Notes: generated by a model not told the origin, from the sequence alone. Numbered from the stretch's first letter, positions 11,002 through 22,203 are shown. The stretch: 64,000 nt of DNA from Phymatolithon calcareum (GCA_977006965.1 OZ345359.1:1860001-1924000); one strand, 5' to 3'. Made by a program: numbers and translations.

Positions 11002-12330
11002 ATGAAGCGCACTGCAGAAAATCAGCTCACGAAGGATAACTTCGAATCGGAGAACGGAGATTCGTCACACGCCAACCCGGGTGAAGGCTTCTCCAAGGCG
11101 GCTCCTGAGGTTCTTGCCAAGCGGCGCATCGTCAAGGTACGTCGCACGGCAGGGCCTAAGTCCGCAACAGGCGCTCCGGTAGATAATAAGCCTAATCCGT
11201 TTGCGGCAGTCCCCGCAGCGCCCCCGTCGACCACGGACGGCTCGGGTGGGGAAGCGAAGAATACCAATGTTGCCGCTGCTGCCACCGCCGCCACCGCCGC
11301 CACAAAGGATGCGACCGAGAATGCATCGGTAGAGCTCGAAACTGCAGCAATGGAGCCTTCCAATAGCGAAAAGAAGATAATCCAGGAAGAGCTTGCCGCG
11401 ACACAAACTAGCAATGAGGAGCCGAGGGTGGAGAGCACCGTGAAAAACGACGAGACAAATGCTGTGCGCACCGCTAACCCGGAGCCTGAGACCTCTACAA
11501 CGAAAGAAGTGGCGCCCATTGAACCCATTGATAATGCCTCAGAAAAGGAGCTCCTCAAACCAGTCGAGGAGACCCTGGAACAGAACAATGTACCAAAGCA
11601 AGAGGCTCCCAAGGATGATGCGAAAGATGAGCCCCCCGCAGCTTCGCCGAAAGCGGCAGCAAAGGCGAGCGATGCGCCAGCGGATGCCGCTGAGTCGAAG
11701 GGCGAGGATGCAGACTCAAAGAAAGTGCAAGCAGATGCAGCGAGCAAAGTCGAGACCAACGCCACAATTTCGGATGTGCCGAAGCGAACACCGTTCACCT
11801 TTGGAGGCACTGTGGGAAGTAGCGCGACACCGTTTGCGTCATTTGCAGACGCTGCTGCTGCGGAGAAGAGCAAGCAGCCTTTCTCTTTCTCCGTACCGGA
11901 ATTCCCCCCTGGAGAGAAGCCAACGGCCGCTGCTTCATTTGGGGTAGGCGGAGGTTCCGCCGCAGGACAGAAATTTGAGCCTGCGCCTGTGTCGTCGGGC
12001 GAAGAAAACGAAATTGAGGTTTTCCGTACGACTAAAGCGAAACTGTACGAGTTCGAGGCAAAGCAATGGAAGAGTCGCGGTGAAGGAACGTTTAAGATGA
12101 ATGTACCCAAGTCGGACGGAAAGCCACGTCTGCTGATGCGCCGCGAGGGAACGTTGCAACTCGTTCTCAACTCACCGATTTTTCCTGGATTTAAACTGAA
12201 TCGCACCGGTGAAAGAGGCGTAACGTTCAAGAATACGGAGACAGACAAGGTCGTGACGGTCAAGTTCTCGTCTCGTAACGATGCTGGTCGGCTCGAACAA
12301 CTTATTGAAGAATGGAAAGAGAAGCTATGA
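11002..12330 (+). CDS. NUP50: NUP50/NUP2-like nucleoporin with Ran-binding domain
   Basis: This 442-residue protein belongs to the nuclear-basket nucleoporins that bind importin-alpha and RanGTP and help release import cargo. The N-terminus (MKRTAENQLTKDNFES, then KAAPEVLAKRRIVKVRR) fits the NUP50/NUP2 N-terminal motif that binds importin-alpha. Residues ~45-260 are low-complexity Ala/Glu/Lys/Thr sequence. Sparse FG-type motifs lie at ~260-325 (TPFTFGG, PFSFSVPEF, ASFGVGGG). A C-terminal RanBP1-type domain spans ~333-442 (FRTTKAKLYEFEAKQWKSRG; GTLQLVLNSPIFPGFKLN; VTFKNTETDKVVTVKF). ATG is at 11002; no introns. The fully open reverse frame beneath it is a composition effect. Confidence 0.9.
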   Translation: MKRTAENQLTKDNFESENGDSSHANPGEGFSKAAPEVLAKRRIVKVRRTAGPKSATGAPVDNKPNPFAAVPAAPPSTTDGSGGEAKNTNVAAAATAATAATKDATENASVELETAAMEPSNSEKKIIQEELAATQTSNEEPRVESTVKNDETNAVRTANPEPETSTTKEVAPIEPIDNASEKELLKPVEETLEQNNVPKQEAPKDDAKDEPPAASPKAAAKASDAPADAAESKGEDADSKKVQADAASKVETNATISDVPKRTPFTFGGTVGSSATPFASFADAAAAEKSKQPFSFSVPEFPPGEKPTAAASFGVGGGSAAGQKFEPAPVSSGEENEIEVFRTTKAKLYEFEAKQWKSRGEGTFKMNVPKSDGKPRLLMRREGTLQLVLNSPIFPGFKLNRTGERGVTFKNTETDKVVTVKFSSRNDAGRLEQLIEEWKEKL

Positions 12331-13181
12331 GAATGATTGCTCACGTTTATCAATGTTTACGGTGCACAACAGGAAGCGAACGGCTTTTGACTATTTGCGC
12401 TATGTCGTCAAGCGCTAAACAGGGGTGCGCGGATTGCACAAGTGATCATTGTGAAGTGTAATTGTATGAAGAACTGGTCGGTCGGCATGAAAACCGAGCT
12501 TATAGTCGCCGTCGATTCTCCTCGAGTACAGTAGCAGGTATAGTGATGTTTTGAATAGGATCTCGTCGACTTGACGGTTGATTTGTAAACAATGATGTTC
12601 TAACTTGCCATTCAAGCCAATGGTTGTCAGAACAGTAGGAATAGTAGATCGCTACTTGAGTAACAGAGCAGGCCAGATTAATGCTGCACAGATCTATCGA
12701 TTGCTCTCAATTCAATCCAGGTCACGAAGGACCTTCTAAAGATGGACACCATTTGTACTCCGCTCAAGGTATTTCATTCTTCAGCTTGAATAGAGCTCAT
12801 TGATTGTGCACTACTGGCTCTTGTTTGCAAGCCGAAGCGTTAAAGGTGATTGATTGCCATGTGCAAAATCTCGTCTTCTGGTTCAAAGCGAAGAAGTCGA
12901 CCGAAACGAAAACGAAAAAAATTCCCAACTCAATTTCAGCATAAACCGAGGGAGGTACTCAACTGATTGTACAAAGTGGACTAAGTTCGCCCGGGACATG
13001 AACGCATCACAGCCCGACAAATGCACGGATAGGAAGGAAAATAGGGCACGTTTAGGTCCATGCTGAGCCGCGCAACGGCAGGAGTGAGGCAACCCAGATC
13101 AAGGAAAAGGATTACAAACCGTTCAGCAATTCAGAGAGATGTCGAGCTGCATTTTCAAAAAGAAATGCAACTGAAGAAACC
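12331..13181. other. Intergenic, no gene seen
   Basis: This is the presumed 3' untranslated part of NUP50 followed by mixed-composition sequence. Only short overlapping frames on both strands are present and none shows protein-like structure. Confidence 0.5.
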
Positions 13182-13450
13182 CTAAGCAACAGACAACCAA
13201 CCGAGTTGGGTTAATTTATCTTGTTCACGAAGAAAACGCAAAAATCTGGCGGAGAGATCTCGTCTATGGGCTATGTTTTCGTCGAGTTCATCGTGCTCAA
13301 GGTCTCGAACAGGCTTGGTAATACCGAAAAAGGCCACGATTATATGCGAAGTACAATACTTCTTACCGCATGCCTCGCGACTCTGCTGTAATGCGTTGCT
13401 GACCCTAGCCGGTTCCGGCGTTCTCAGATCCAAAGTTTCCCTCCCTCGTT
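13182..13450 (-). CDS. Possible terminal exon, unknown function
   Basis: A minus-strand frame open from about 13450 to a TAG at 13182 encodes roughly 88 residues with a balanced composition (for example DLEHDELDENIAHRRDLSAR and FLRFLREQDKLTQLGWLSVA). It has no ATG. A TTAAC motif followed by AG lies at its upstream edge and could be a 3' splice site, and an internal GTAAG could be a 5' splice site. I recognise no family. It may be a genuine last exon of a small spliced gene or a chance frame. Confidence 0.25.
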
Positions 13451-14898
13451 AACTTCTTCAAACCATGAGCCTAAATTATGATTCGTGCTCTGGCGGCACA
13501 AGGAGCTCTTTTCCAAATTCCAAATTCGAAGCAGCCATGTCATGCTGGGAAATCCATTAATTGGGTTGTACAAGATGAAGCATTCATGTTCGGAAAGTAT
13601 AGTTGGAAAACAGGAGACTTACTGATGGAGGCGCACCAAAGAGCAACCATACCATACCATACCGAGTCTGCTTCCCACTGTAGGTCTGACTGATGTTTCC
13701 CCGCATTCGCATTCCCCCAGCTGAGTATCGGTTTCCCCGTGTGGCATGCCAGCTGGGAACAGAATGCAAATCGGGGGTGTGCATCCATCCATTCTCAATG
13801 TAACCATATGTTCTTCATCGGGACAGCGCCAAAATTTCAATGCCATCCGGCGGTGGGAGAGCTTCTTCAGGATTGTAGAACGGTAGTGTAAGTGCTACTG
13901 TCGGTCGACAGGGCCGTTCTTCTCCTGTCGCAAATATCCTGCGCATCTTGTATTCGTGCGTCAACGCAGGGCAGTATCGAACTTCCGTAAATGCTATTTA
14001 CAATCCGTAGTGTCTGGTCGAAGCAAACGTTGGGATGTGGGAATCAGGGAGTCGACAGCAGCGGAGGAAAATTACGCGCCGTCCACAGTTGGTGTCGGCT
14101 GCGTGATCTCGCCGTTGTTTTTCTCGCTCATCGTCACACATCAGTGCCACACGAGGTTGTTAGGCTAACGGGCCGTCGGTTAAGCAGTACTGGTGTGTAA
14201 TTTGGGGAATGAATGAGCAAACGCGATGATGTGGAAAATCGTACGTGCATGAGGGCTGTCTGTATGTGAGTTTTATGAAGGTATTCATGAGGTCATCCTC
14301 GACGTGCGTGCGACTGTCGGTGTCACTGGGGACGTGACCGGGGTGAGCCGAGCACCGCGGCATCCGATTGATGGGGATCGCAAACGGAAGAATCCCGGTC
14401 GGGACGTGCCGTGCCGAAATAATTACGCGCCACTTGTATATTCTCACCGACGGGCGCGTGTGTGCGTGACGAACGAGTGTGTGTGGAAGATCGATATTAC
14501 CCTCAGTACGATTTGGCCCGTTCCTGCTACCCTCATACATGGGGTGCGGATCCTATTTTTCATTTTGATCTCCTCGTCTCAATATTGCATCTTCGTTAAC
14601 CGCCCCCAATGACGTCGAACGCGTATCGCGCACTTCTGCGCATCTGACGTCAGGAATCGTCGTATTAACACAATTCTCAACCTATGTCTCTACTGCTTCC
14701 CCTTTTAACGGGCGCAACTCCAGCAACACTCCCCTCCCCACCTCCAGGCACAGCCTTCCCCAACTCGATCTTGTGGAGGAAGCGCAGTAGCCACGCACCA
14801 TCTGCAACCAAACAAGGAAACAATCCCCCAACAACCACGCATCACTCGGACGGAATCAGGCAATCAGTCTCCCAGTAATCACGTCATCACACGTCAAC
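13451..14898. other. Upstream region of the zinc-finger gene
   Basis: There is no supported gene. The stretch just before the ATG at 14899 is C-rich and T-poor, as a 5' leader often is. It contains an upstream reading frame of 64 codons that starts with ATG at 14684 and stops at 14878, 20 bases before the main start. If the transcript begins upstream of 14684, that frame could dampen translation; this is inference. Confidence 0.4.
14645..14652. promoter_or_regulatory. CRE-like palindrome TGACGTCA
   Basis: A perfect 8-base bZIP/CRE palindrome lies about 250 bases before the zinc-finger gene ATG, with a second near-match (TGACGTCG) at 14610-14617. bZIP proteins commonly bind such sites; activity here is not shown. 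Confidence 0.35.
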
Positions 14899-16332
14899 AT
14901 GGCACTCGACACGCCGGCCTGCTACGAACAGGGCTTGCTCACCCTCGAGGATGCCCTCTGCATGACGAATACCACATCATCAGATGAGGACACTCATCCC
15001 GAACTCATGATCAATGTGTACAGACAGTCGATCTCCATCTCGACTGCGAACGTATCCTCCTGTCCGTCCGATGACGACGACCAGCCCATGAAAGCCATTG
15101 AACATGCTTCACCAAACACCCGTCCCGCATCGACCGCCGGCAAACATGTCTTCAAGCCCGTCACCGCCAAACAGGAGGCAAGCATCATGAAAATTGGCCC
15201 TACGAAGAAGACACCCACAGATAATTGCGACCCGCCGCCCCCGAACAAATCGCAGCAGGCCCCCATGAAACTACACTGGCCGCCCAAGAATGGCAAGTCG
15301 ACCTCTATTAGCTACCGCTATCAGTCGCACTCACCGATTGGGAGCTCGACTTCACCAAGCTCGGGCCCCACCACGCCGACCGTGAAGCATCCTGCACGCG
15401 TCTTGACCCGTCCCATCGGAGTAAAAATAGAACCATCATCTCATCCAGCGGGGCCATCCGCTTCGTCCGCCCTCACCCGCTTCGCAGTCGCCCAAAACGG
15501 GCCCATATCTCGTCCCGGGTCTTCTTCCACAGCACCGTCTCGTCGACTTCCGGCGCTGCCGCAGATCCGCAAGGTGCTCGGAAAGGCTCTGAAGAAGAAG
15601 CACAAGTGTGCGGAGTGCGGCAAAGTGTTCAAACGTGCGCACAACCTGAAGATTCACAACCGTCTACACACCGGTGAGGAACCCTTTCTCTGCAAGGTTT
15701 CCGGGTGCGGAAAGTCGTTTCGCTGGAAGAGTAGCATAGTATCGCACACGAAATGGCACAACAAGACCTCCGGGCGCACACCCATTAGCACGCCCAGTAA
15801 GAATAAGCGCACACCCCGCCGCACGGTGACCCGTCCGTCTCCCATTACGCCGCCCTCGCTACGCATCGTAGCAGCGCCGGGATCGGCTGCCTCAACGGCG
15901 TCTGCGAGCGTTGCGGCAGGCAGTGTGTGCAGTGAGATGCCGTCTCTGGAGATGTTTGGATCGCTTAGTGTCGGGGACACTTCTGGTGGTTCAGAGTTTC
16001 AGAATCCGTCTGCGTTGGTGAATGTTGGGGATATCGGGCATTTGACGCCCATTTTCCCGGGATATGACGGGTACGATTCAAGCGGAGCGACGACGTATAC
16101 GTGCGGATTGCCGCGTGGGGAGGAGTTGCCTGGATTGCTTCGTCGTGAGGAGGATATGAATGACGCGGATGATCCTATGAATCAGGATGAACATGATCAA
16201 GCGTTCCAGGAGCCGCCCGGGCTGCTACGCCGCGAGGTGGCGCCGTTAGGGGTGCGCATGCCGGGGGAGGACTTTGACGGCGATGAGGAGATGCGTGGAG
16301 ATCCGTTCCCGTATCTAGACAGTGACCCGTAA
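14899..16332 (+). CDS. Two-finger C2H2 zinc-finger protein, probable transcription factor
   Basis: This 477-residue protein has two adjacent classical fingers at about residues 235-292. The first has spacing C-x2-C-x12-H-x3-H (CAECGKVFKRAHNLKIH). The second has C-x4-C-x12-H-x3-H (CKVSGCGKSFRWKSS). They are joined by the canonical linker TGEEPF. The fingers are preceded by a basic KKKHK stretch, a likely nuclear signal. The rest is Ser/Thr/Pro-rich (N-terminal) and acidic (C-terminal), suiting an activation region. The C-terminus holds two copies of a short motif, PGLLRREED and PGLLRREVA, about 35 residues apart. ATG at 14899, TAA at 16330, no intron. DNA target and role are unknown. Confidence 0.88.
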   Translation: MALDTPACYEQGLLTLEDALCMTNTTSSDEDTHPELMINVYRQSISISTANVSSCPSDDDDQPMKAIEHASPNTRPASTAGKHVFKPVTAKQEASIMKIGPTKKTPTDNCDPPPPNKSQQAPMKLHWPPKNGKSTSISYRYQSHSPIGSSTSPSSGPTTPTVKHPARVLTRPIGVKIEPSSHPAGPSASSALTRFAVAQNGPISRPGSSSTAPSRRLPALPQIRKVLGKALKKKHKCAECGKVFKRAHNLKIHNRLHTGEEPFLCKVSGCGKSFRWKSSIVSHTKWHNKTSGRTPISTPSKNKRTPRRTVTRPSPITPPSLRIVAAPGSAASTASASVAAGSVCSEMPSLEMFGSLSVGDTSGGSEFQNPSALVNVGDIGHLTPIFPGYDGYDSSGATTYTCGLPRGEELPGLLRREEDMNDADDPMNQDEHDQAFQEPPGLLRREVAPLGVRMPGEDFDGDEEMRGDPFPYLDSDP

Positions 16333-19167
16333 AGATGAAGCGAAGCAGTGGCCGTATCATAGTAGGCGGCAGGTTAGCCGAAGTGCAATGGATGATCGAG
16401 CATTTAGTTGAGTGATGTAGTGGAAGGCACTGAATTTTTCAAATTCTTGAATCCCATTACTGTAAGATGATCCAGCGATGGGCTGGGGCCCGTATCAATT
16501 TTTTAACTCAATTATAGCATGTATGATTATGTGCGAAAAAATAACAGAAAGATAGAAAAATGCTAACCCTGCAGCTTCATTTTCTTCCAAATTGCCTCGC
16601 TTCTAATAACTGTTCAAATTCCCAAACTTGCTCTTGCATCGTTTGCGGCGTGGAGACATTGACAATTTTGCGCCGTCGTAGTTAACCCTGCGCTCCACTG
16701 CACATTAATCGTCTTAAGAGTCGGGTCTCAGCAATACAGAAACAATTCCTCGTACATGATGTATGAGGAATCAGACAGAAGTCAGACGGCCATACTCTAT
16801 TTCCAAAGATAAAATTCCCGTTACATCTGGTTGGTGACCATGGCGGACATTTAAGTCAAGGTCACGCGAGAGCACTGGCCAATACGCCTTTCCGTATCAT
16901 TCAGAGCTGAACTTGAATCAGTCCCGCCTTGGGCTCCCGATCACTGAAGAAACGGACTTGAACATCTCGATGTCATTGATGTGTGTGTTGTTTGCTCGAG
17001 AAACCACATAAATTACATCGCAATGCTCATGTCAGTTTCTTCTGTGTTTTCTTCGCGGCCTGTTCGTACAATGTCTGCTGTTTGCTGCCGAACAGCGCCC
17101 TATTCGACTGAGCCCCACACGTGGGAAGAAGAACCAAAGTATGTGAGAAAAGTTCAAGACCATCACCAGCACATGCATGTGCTCGCTTGACTCGTCATGG
17201 ATTACCCACAAAACGACCGTCAGTCTGTAGAGGGCAATCGGCGTTAGGCAAAAGTGAAACTTGAACTTCTCGTCGCGTCCGAAACACCTACAGGATTACA
17301 CAATATCATTGAGCTCATTCAAAATACATACACAATTACGAATACTGCTTTTATATATCTGATAGATGGTAGCAGCATTCTCAGTCCAGCTGCGCTACGT
17401 CTACAACACCGCACGTCTGGGCAGGAGGCCAGGAGTAAAGTGCGTACTGAAGTAGAAGCTTATCAAGGTGTGGCTTTTTTCAAGCACGAAAATGGGAACG
17501 GATTCTGACTACATTTATTGCACCGAATTGTGCGTCTGACGACATGAGCTCCGCAATTCTTGCGACCCCCCCACAGAACTCATTGCGACATCCCATTATT
17601 GTCTATTTTCGTTTGACATTGCCGCCTTCGTCGTCGAAGCTTGACCCTCTGTTTCAGGACAAAGCTGACTGGCTGGCAAGTTGTGGCCGTCCCTTGCAAA
17701 CAAGCAATTTGGAATAACTCCGATTTTTCAGTAACTCTCAACGACGGTATTGCCCACCGCATGCGATAGCCCGATACACGCACAGGAATATGCTCCTGTT
17801 TCGGCAAACGATATTGACCTCGCCGACAGGCATCAGATGTAAAACTGCATTCATTATCACTTGATGGCTGAACATTTCTTCCCCTCATTCCTGGCATTGG
17901 GAAACAATGTCTGCCGAAAAACCCCGTCAGGCGCCCGTGTCGTATCATTTCCGACCGAACTTGCAGATTCGCAGATTTAGCCACGCCTACCCCTCAGGAG
18001 AAGAAACAACGAGCGCAACAAAAGAAGACAACGGCTCGAGTCCAGCTCCAGCTCTGCACATCGTGCGTGTGTGATGTCAAAATCGTCCGCAACATTCTAT
18101 CGTCGTGCATACCTCAGATTTCTTTCTTTAGTGCCGAAATCGAAACTGATAAATAAAACGCCTGAACTTGACGTCGGGCAATTCTCTTGTTCAATAATGC
18201 GAGTATCCCTCTCTTTCTCCGCGTACATATATTCTACGCTACTAATACGCACTCTTCCAACGAATTCCCATCGGCAGACAGTCCAACCGACCGTAACAGT
18301 GCTTCATTCAAAACATGCCGCACAATTCCAGCTGACAAAATCCACACACCTTCCCCGTGCGTCTCTCCCCAATTCATATTCCCCTCGCGGCGCTCAATCG
18401 TCCAAAGTTACCGCTGACTTTACCCGTAATTCCCCGGCACACACCACCTGCTCACATATTTGAACCGTTGTGCATGCTCCGCAATTTCCAACCCCGCTGT
18501 CCGTTCTCTGCAAGCCATTTGACAGTATCATCTGCGCCATCGACATCCTGTCGTTCCGTTCCTACATTCATTCGTCTGCCTGCACAATTAACACAGCCGA
18601 GCCAGAATACAGCAACTGCATAGTACCCTCTACACAAGCGCAGATGTCCAAAAATACCTTGAATAAGCAACGAAATCGAAACCCCTCGGAAGTCTCCGGT
18701 GCCACATCGACCAGTCCCCTTCGCTTCCCTCTTCAATCGGCAATACCCACTCCACTTATGGCGTGCAACACCGTTCACTTCATCATCATTCGCACCTGGA
18801 CCATGAAACGTGCGACACGTCCAAGTACACACCAGGAATGAACCGGCGTTCAAGAAGATTCGAAAGCATGTCATCCTCCTCTCCTTCTTCCATCTCCATT
18901 TCAACCCAGTCCGCACAAATCCGTTCGAGAGAAACGCGCGCACCGCGCATCGCCTCCCTCAAGAAGCACATCCATTGAATCACCGTGGCCCGCCACAACG
19001 CAACTTTTCGAGGCAATACCAGGCCTTCACCGTCCGCCATCTGCGCCGCCAGGTCCAGTGCAATCTCGTCCTCTCTCCCTCCGTTCCCCCTGCCGTCCCC
19101 TCTTGTCCCTCCCACCACATCTCTTCCTTGTTGAGGTGCCAGCCTCCGAATACGCACGCACTACCCT
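16333..19167. other. Intergenic, no gene seen
   Basis: Almost 3 kb without a credible gene. A minus-strand frame at 17580-17984 and many frames at 18.1-19.4 kb are present, but the latter lie in C/T-rich sequence where stop codons are rare, so open frames there carry little weight. No RNA gene was recognised. Confidence 0.45.
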
Positions 19168-20778
19168 TCATGTATTCCTTTCAGACTTGCCGCCCCGACG
19201 CTTCCCCTTCCGTATCGGCGACCCCGCAGCCGGCGCGCGGTATCCGGCCGGCAGTGACTTTCGCTTCCTTGACCGTTGTAATCCGTCCCCCTCTTCGCGC
19301 GGCGGGGGCGGGGGCGCGGGCGGCGTGCGCGAGCGGTACGGCATGAAGTCGTACATGGCTGTGCAAATATCGTTACCAGCACTGTAGTCGTACGACACCG
19401 GCGGGCGCACACGTCTTGACCTCCGTCCCGTTTCCGGCACCGGCTGTGATGACCGTGGTGCGTCTGTTGGTTTCGTTTTCGTTTTCCGATTTGCCTTATA
19501 ATCAGAAATTATTCTTCCCTTCGAATTCGCACCCCCGTTCTCCATTCCATTCGCCGTTGAATTGGCCATACCATCCTTGACTGCTTCCTCGCCGGCGTTC
19601 ACCGGCATGTCCGCCGTGCTACCCGGCGCAGGCACATCCGCGGAAGGCATCTCGTGCCCTTTCTCCGCGTCCTTGTGTGGTCTGCGCGGTCTCTTTGCGG
19701 TCGCTGAGCGCGCTCTGACGCGCGTTCTCCGCGAAGCAAACGGTCGTTTTCGATTCTCCTTTCTTGTTGGCGATGCATCATGCAGTACCTCCTCTTCCTC
19801 CGCCCTGTCCCCCGTCGCCGCGCGCAGCACCTCCTTCTCCGCCCCCGCGCGCCCGTTCGCCTCCACGCACGGCACATCGTAGAACAAGTCGTGCACCGCA
19901 AACGGCATATCGCCCGTGTCCCTGCTGCGCGACTCCGACTCCGACACTCCATCCCCGTTCTCAACTACAAATTGCACCCCGCGAAGCGGCGGACGCGTCC
20001 CCCCTGCAGAAGTGTCCGCGTGCGGGCGCACGCGCATGAGCGGCGCCGGGGAGATGAGGTCCCACTCGCCAAGCGGCACGGGGAGCGTGTGCGGCGCGGC
20101 GGGGGAGGCCGCGACGGGCGTCGGATGCGGCGTGTGCAACGGCGTCTTCTCCAGCTCGCGCACGCGCAGCTCGAGCGTCTGGCATCGGCTACTGTACGCG
20201 TCACACTGCTCCTGGAGCATCTTCATCCGTTTCGCATGCTCTTCCTCGCGTTGCTGTGCCCTGTCGACGTCGTCATGGAGTCGGGCACCGTCCTTGCGCG
20301 CCGCGGCAAGCCGCTCCTCGGCCGCGCGCTGCAACTTCACGGCGTGCTGCGCGGCCCGCTCCGCGGCGGTGCAGCGTGCGGCGAGATGGCGCGCGTCGGC
20401 GTCGATGTCCGCTCTGCGCGCTGCTTCTTGAGTGTGCTGTGCGTGCATGTCGGCGATGCGGCGATTGGCGGTTGCGATTTGATGTTCCGATTCCGCGTGC
20501 GAGAGATGCGTGCGGTGGGTGAGGGCGGCGGAGGAGGCGAGGGCGAGGGCTTTGTGATGGGTGAGTGCATCGTGGGCGGCGTTCAGTTTGGTGAGGAGGA
20601 GTTTGTTGTCGGTTTGGGAGATGCGGAGGGAGGAGGTGGTGCGTTGTAGTTTGTATTCCAGTTTGTTGAGATGGTCCGCGTCTTGCAGGAGTGGTTCTAC
20701 TAATTTCTGGAGATTTTCTAGGCGTTTTAGTTCGGCACGGCGAACGGTGGCGTTTTCAACAGAGGGATTCGCGTCCAT
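19168..20778 (-). CDS. Coiled-coil protein, candidate shugoshin
   Basis: The predicted protein is 536 residues from the first ATG at 20778; the frame is open further upstream only to a TTG at 20937. Residues ~10-215 are strongly helical with heptad character (LKRLENLQKLVEPLLQDADH, then Ala/Arg/Glu-rich helices). The middle is Pro-rich and Arg/Lys-rich. Near residue ~455 the basic motif GRRSRRVRPPVSYDYSAG resembles the conserved C-terminal basic box of shugoshins (RRSSRxRKPVSY type). Shugoshins protect centromeric cohesin together with PP2A. An N-terminal coiled coil plus a C-terminal basic box is their architecture, but the family is poorly conserved and the match is short. It could instead be an unrelated nuclear coiled-coil protein. 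No intron. Confidence 0.55.
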   Translation of the reverse strand: MDANPSVENATVRRAELKRLENLQKLVEPLLQDADHLNKLEYKLQRTTSSLRISQTDNKLLLTKLNAAHDALTHHKALALASSAALTHRTHLSHAESEHQIATANRRIADMHAQHTQEAARRADIDADARHLAARCTAAERAAQHAVKLQRAAEERLAAARKDGARLHDDVDRAQQREEEHAKRMKMLQEQCDAYSSRCQTLELRVRELEKTPLHTPHPTPVAASPAAPHTLPVPLGEWDLISPAPLMRVRPHADTSAGGTRPPLRGVQFVVENGDGVSESESRSRDTGDMPFAVHDLFYDVPCVEANGRAGAEKEVLRAATGDRAEEEEVLHDASPTRKENRKRPFASRRTRVRARSATAKRPRRPHKDAEKGHEMPSADVPAPGSTADMPVNAGEEAVKDGMANSTANGMENGGANSKGRIISDYKANRKTKTKPTDAPRSSQPVPETGRRSRRVRPPVSYDYSAGNDICTAMYDFMPYRSRTPPAPPPPPREEGDGLQRSRKRKSLPAGYRAPAAGSPIRKGKRRGGKSERNT

Positions 20779-21561
20779 TGCGGCTCGAGGGAGTTGAGTG
20801 CATCGCCCTGGGCGCGGTGCTGAGGCTGAAGCGGAAGGCAGGGAGATTGGGTGTACTGTAGTGTACTGTAGCGGGAGAGTGGAGAGCGGATTGCCGATGG
20901 TTCCCAACTGAACTTGGACGCATTTAATTCGAATCAATTTTCGCAGTCAAAAGCGCGGGGTATCGGCCATGCCACGTGGACACGTGGACTATGCGTGTGA
21001 GCGGGAAGAGGGGCAGACGGGAGGAAAAGGTGGATGTGGGACACGGGGAATCATATCGATCGATCGATCGATTGTGCAGGCCACGGCGCGAAGACGCGTC
21101 ATGGAGCACAAACAAACGTCATGATGTGCATCATGCATGCGATGGCAATTTCATGAAATCCATGCATGGAGTCCTCCTCTCGCTGAACGATCGAATGCTT
21201 GCCGAGGTTGAGAAAGGGTCTACAGTACGGTACAAATTTGTGGACCTTTTCTCACCATTTAATGGGCGGTCGCTTTATCGCTGTTCGTACGCACAAGCGT
21301 CATTTGCGGTCTTCCAGCTGAGTCTACTGCAGTACCGTTCTCTGCATGCAGAAGCCGCACAATGAATGCTGCCTGCAATGCTTCCGAATCATGTACAGTA
21401 CTGTAGTGCACAATGTGTATTGTAGTAAGCTGTGAATAACAACATTTTATACATATACAGTATGTCTCTATAATGTACTGTTACAAAACAAAGTGTATCC
21501 CGTTCGACGTTCTCCTCTCCAAACCCCCACAACCACCCTGTCCCCTGGAATCGCCCTCCCT
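20779..21561. other. Intergenic between shugoshin-like gene and cyclin
   Basis: No gene seen. It holds repeated GTGTACTGTA just before the shugoshin-like start (20855-20875), a GATC repeat, several TACAGTA/TACTGTA copies at 21222-21465, and AT-rich sequence where the cyclin transcript should end. Confidence 0.5.
21055..21072. repeat. (ATCG)n microsatellite
   Basis: An 18-base perfect GATC-type tetranucleotide run lies 277 bases upstream of the shugoshin-like start codon. A matching run sits at a similar distance upstream of the next minus-strand gene (22427-22442). Confidence 0.85.
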
Positions 21562-22203
21562 CTACACCCAGTTGGCAGCAATCTGCAACAAGCTCTTCTC
21601 AACCTCCTCATAATTCTCCTTCGTGACAAACAATCGATAATCCATCGACTTCAGCATATGCCGTTCCATCCTCGTCATCTCCTCCGTCGTCTGCACACCC
21701 GCCACCTTAGCATAATGTGAATTAGCATACGAAACATCGTCCAACCATTTCGCCGCCAGCACGACAGCCGTGCAAATCAGCCTATGCACATTGAATTCAT
21801 TCACCTCGAAAATGGGGCATCGTGTCGCCAACCGTGCAAGATACAGAATGGACACAACAAAACATGACTTGCTGCAACATGTGTATTCCAACAGACGACG
21901 ACAGTAGAAACTTAACGTGAAGGACGTCTGCTTCTGCGGGCTGAAAAATAACGCCGCCGGATCGGAGGGATGGGGCAGATTCGGCGGCGACAGTGAATTG
22001 GAACGACAGAATTGCTGCAGGATTAGCGCTAGCGTGTCGGCCAGCAACTCGTTGGGGAGATCGTCCACGCCGCTGTACCCGCGGCACGCGAACGGGGAGA
22101 GTGGGTCGTCCAGGAAGGAGAGGGCGTCCGAGGGGGGACAGTCCAACGCATGGGCGCGCGGAAACTGCGCGAGGACGGCATCGTCGTGGTATTGCGTGGC
22201 CAT
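21562..22203 (-). CDS. Pho80-like (P/U-type) cyclin
   Basis: This 213-residue protein is a short cyclin of the Pho80/Pcl or plant P-type class, which activates Pho85/CDK5-like kinases in nutrient and cell-cycle signalling. The frame is open to a GTG at 22242, but the first ATG is at 22203. The cyclin box covers residues ~85-205: CFVVSILYLARLATRCPIF, then NVHRLICTAVVLAAKWLDDV, SYANSHYAKVAGVQTTEEM and RMERHMLKSMDYRLFV. The AAKWLDD core and the yaKVaGvxxxEmxxlE helix match the family closely. No intron. Two more divergent members lie at 53.6 and 57.6 kb. Confidence 0.9.
   Translation of the reverse strand: MATQYHDDAVLAQFPRAHALDCPPSDALSFLDDPLSPFACRGYSGVDDLPNELLADTLALILQQFCRSNSLSPPNLPHPSDPAALFFSPQKQTSFTLSFYCRRLLEYTCCSKSCFVVSILYLARLATRCPIFEVNEFNVHRLICTAVVLAAKWLDDVSYANSHYAKVAGVQTTEEMTRMERHMLKSMDYRLFVTKENYEEVEKSLLQIAANWV

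Noticed and set aside
11022-12353. A 443-codon open frame on the minus strand, exactly beneath NUP50
   Set aside because: It mirrors the low-complexity NUP50 sequence, is Ser/Ala-rich without motifs, and has no independent evidence; the plus-strand frame has a clear Ran-binding domain.
18060-20660. Many long plus-strand frames (for example 18810-19346 and 19780-20649)
   Set aside because: They lie in GC- or pyrimidine-rich sequence where stops are rare; those at 19.2-20.7 kb are antisense to the coiled-coil gene and consist of Arg-rich low-complexity sequence.
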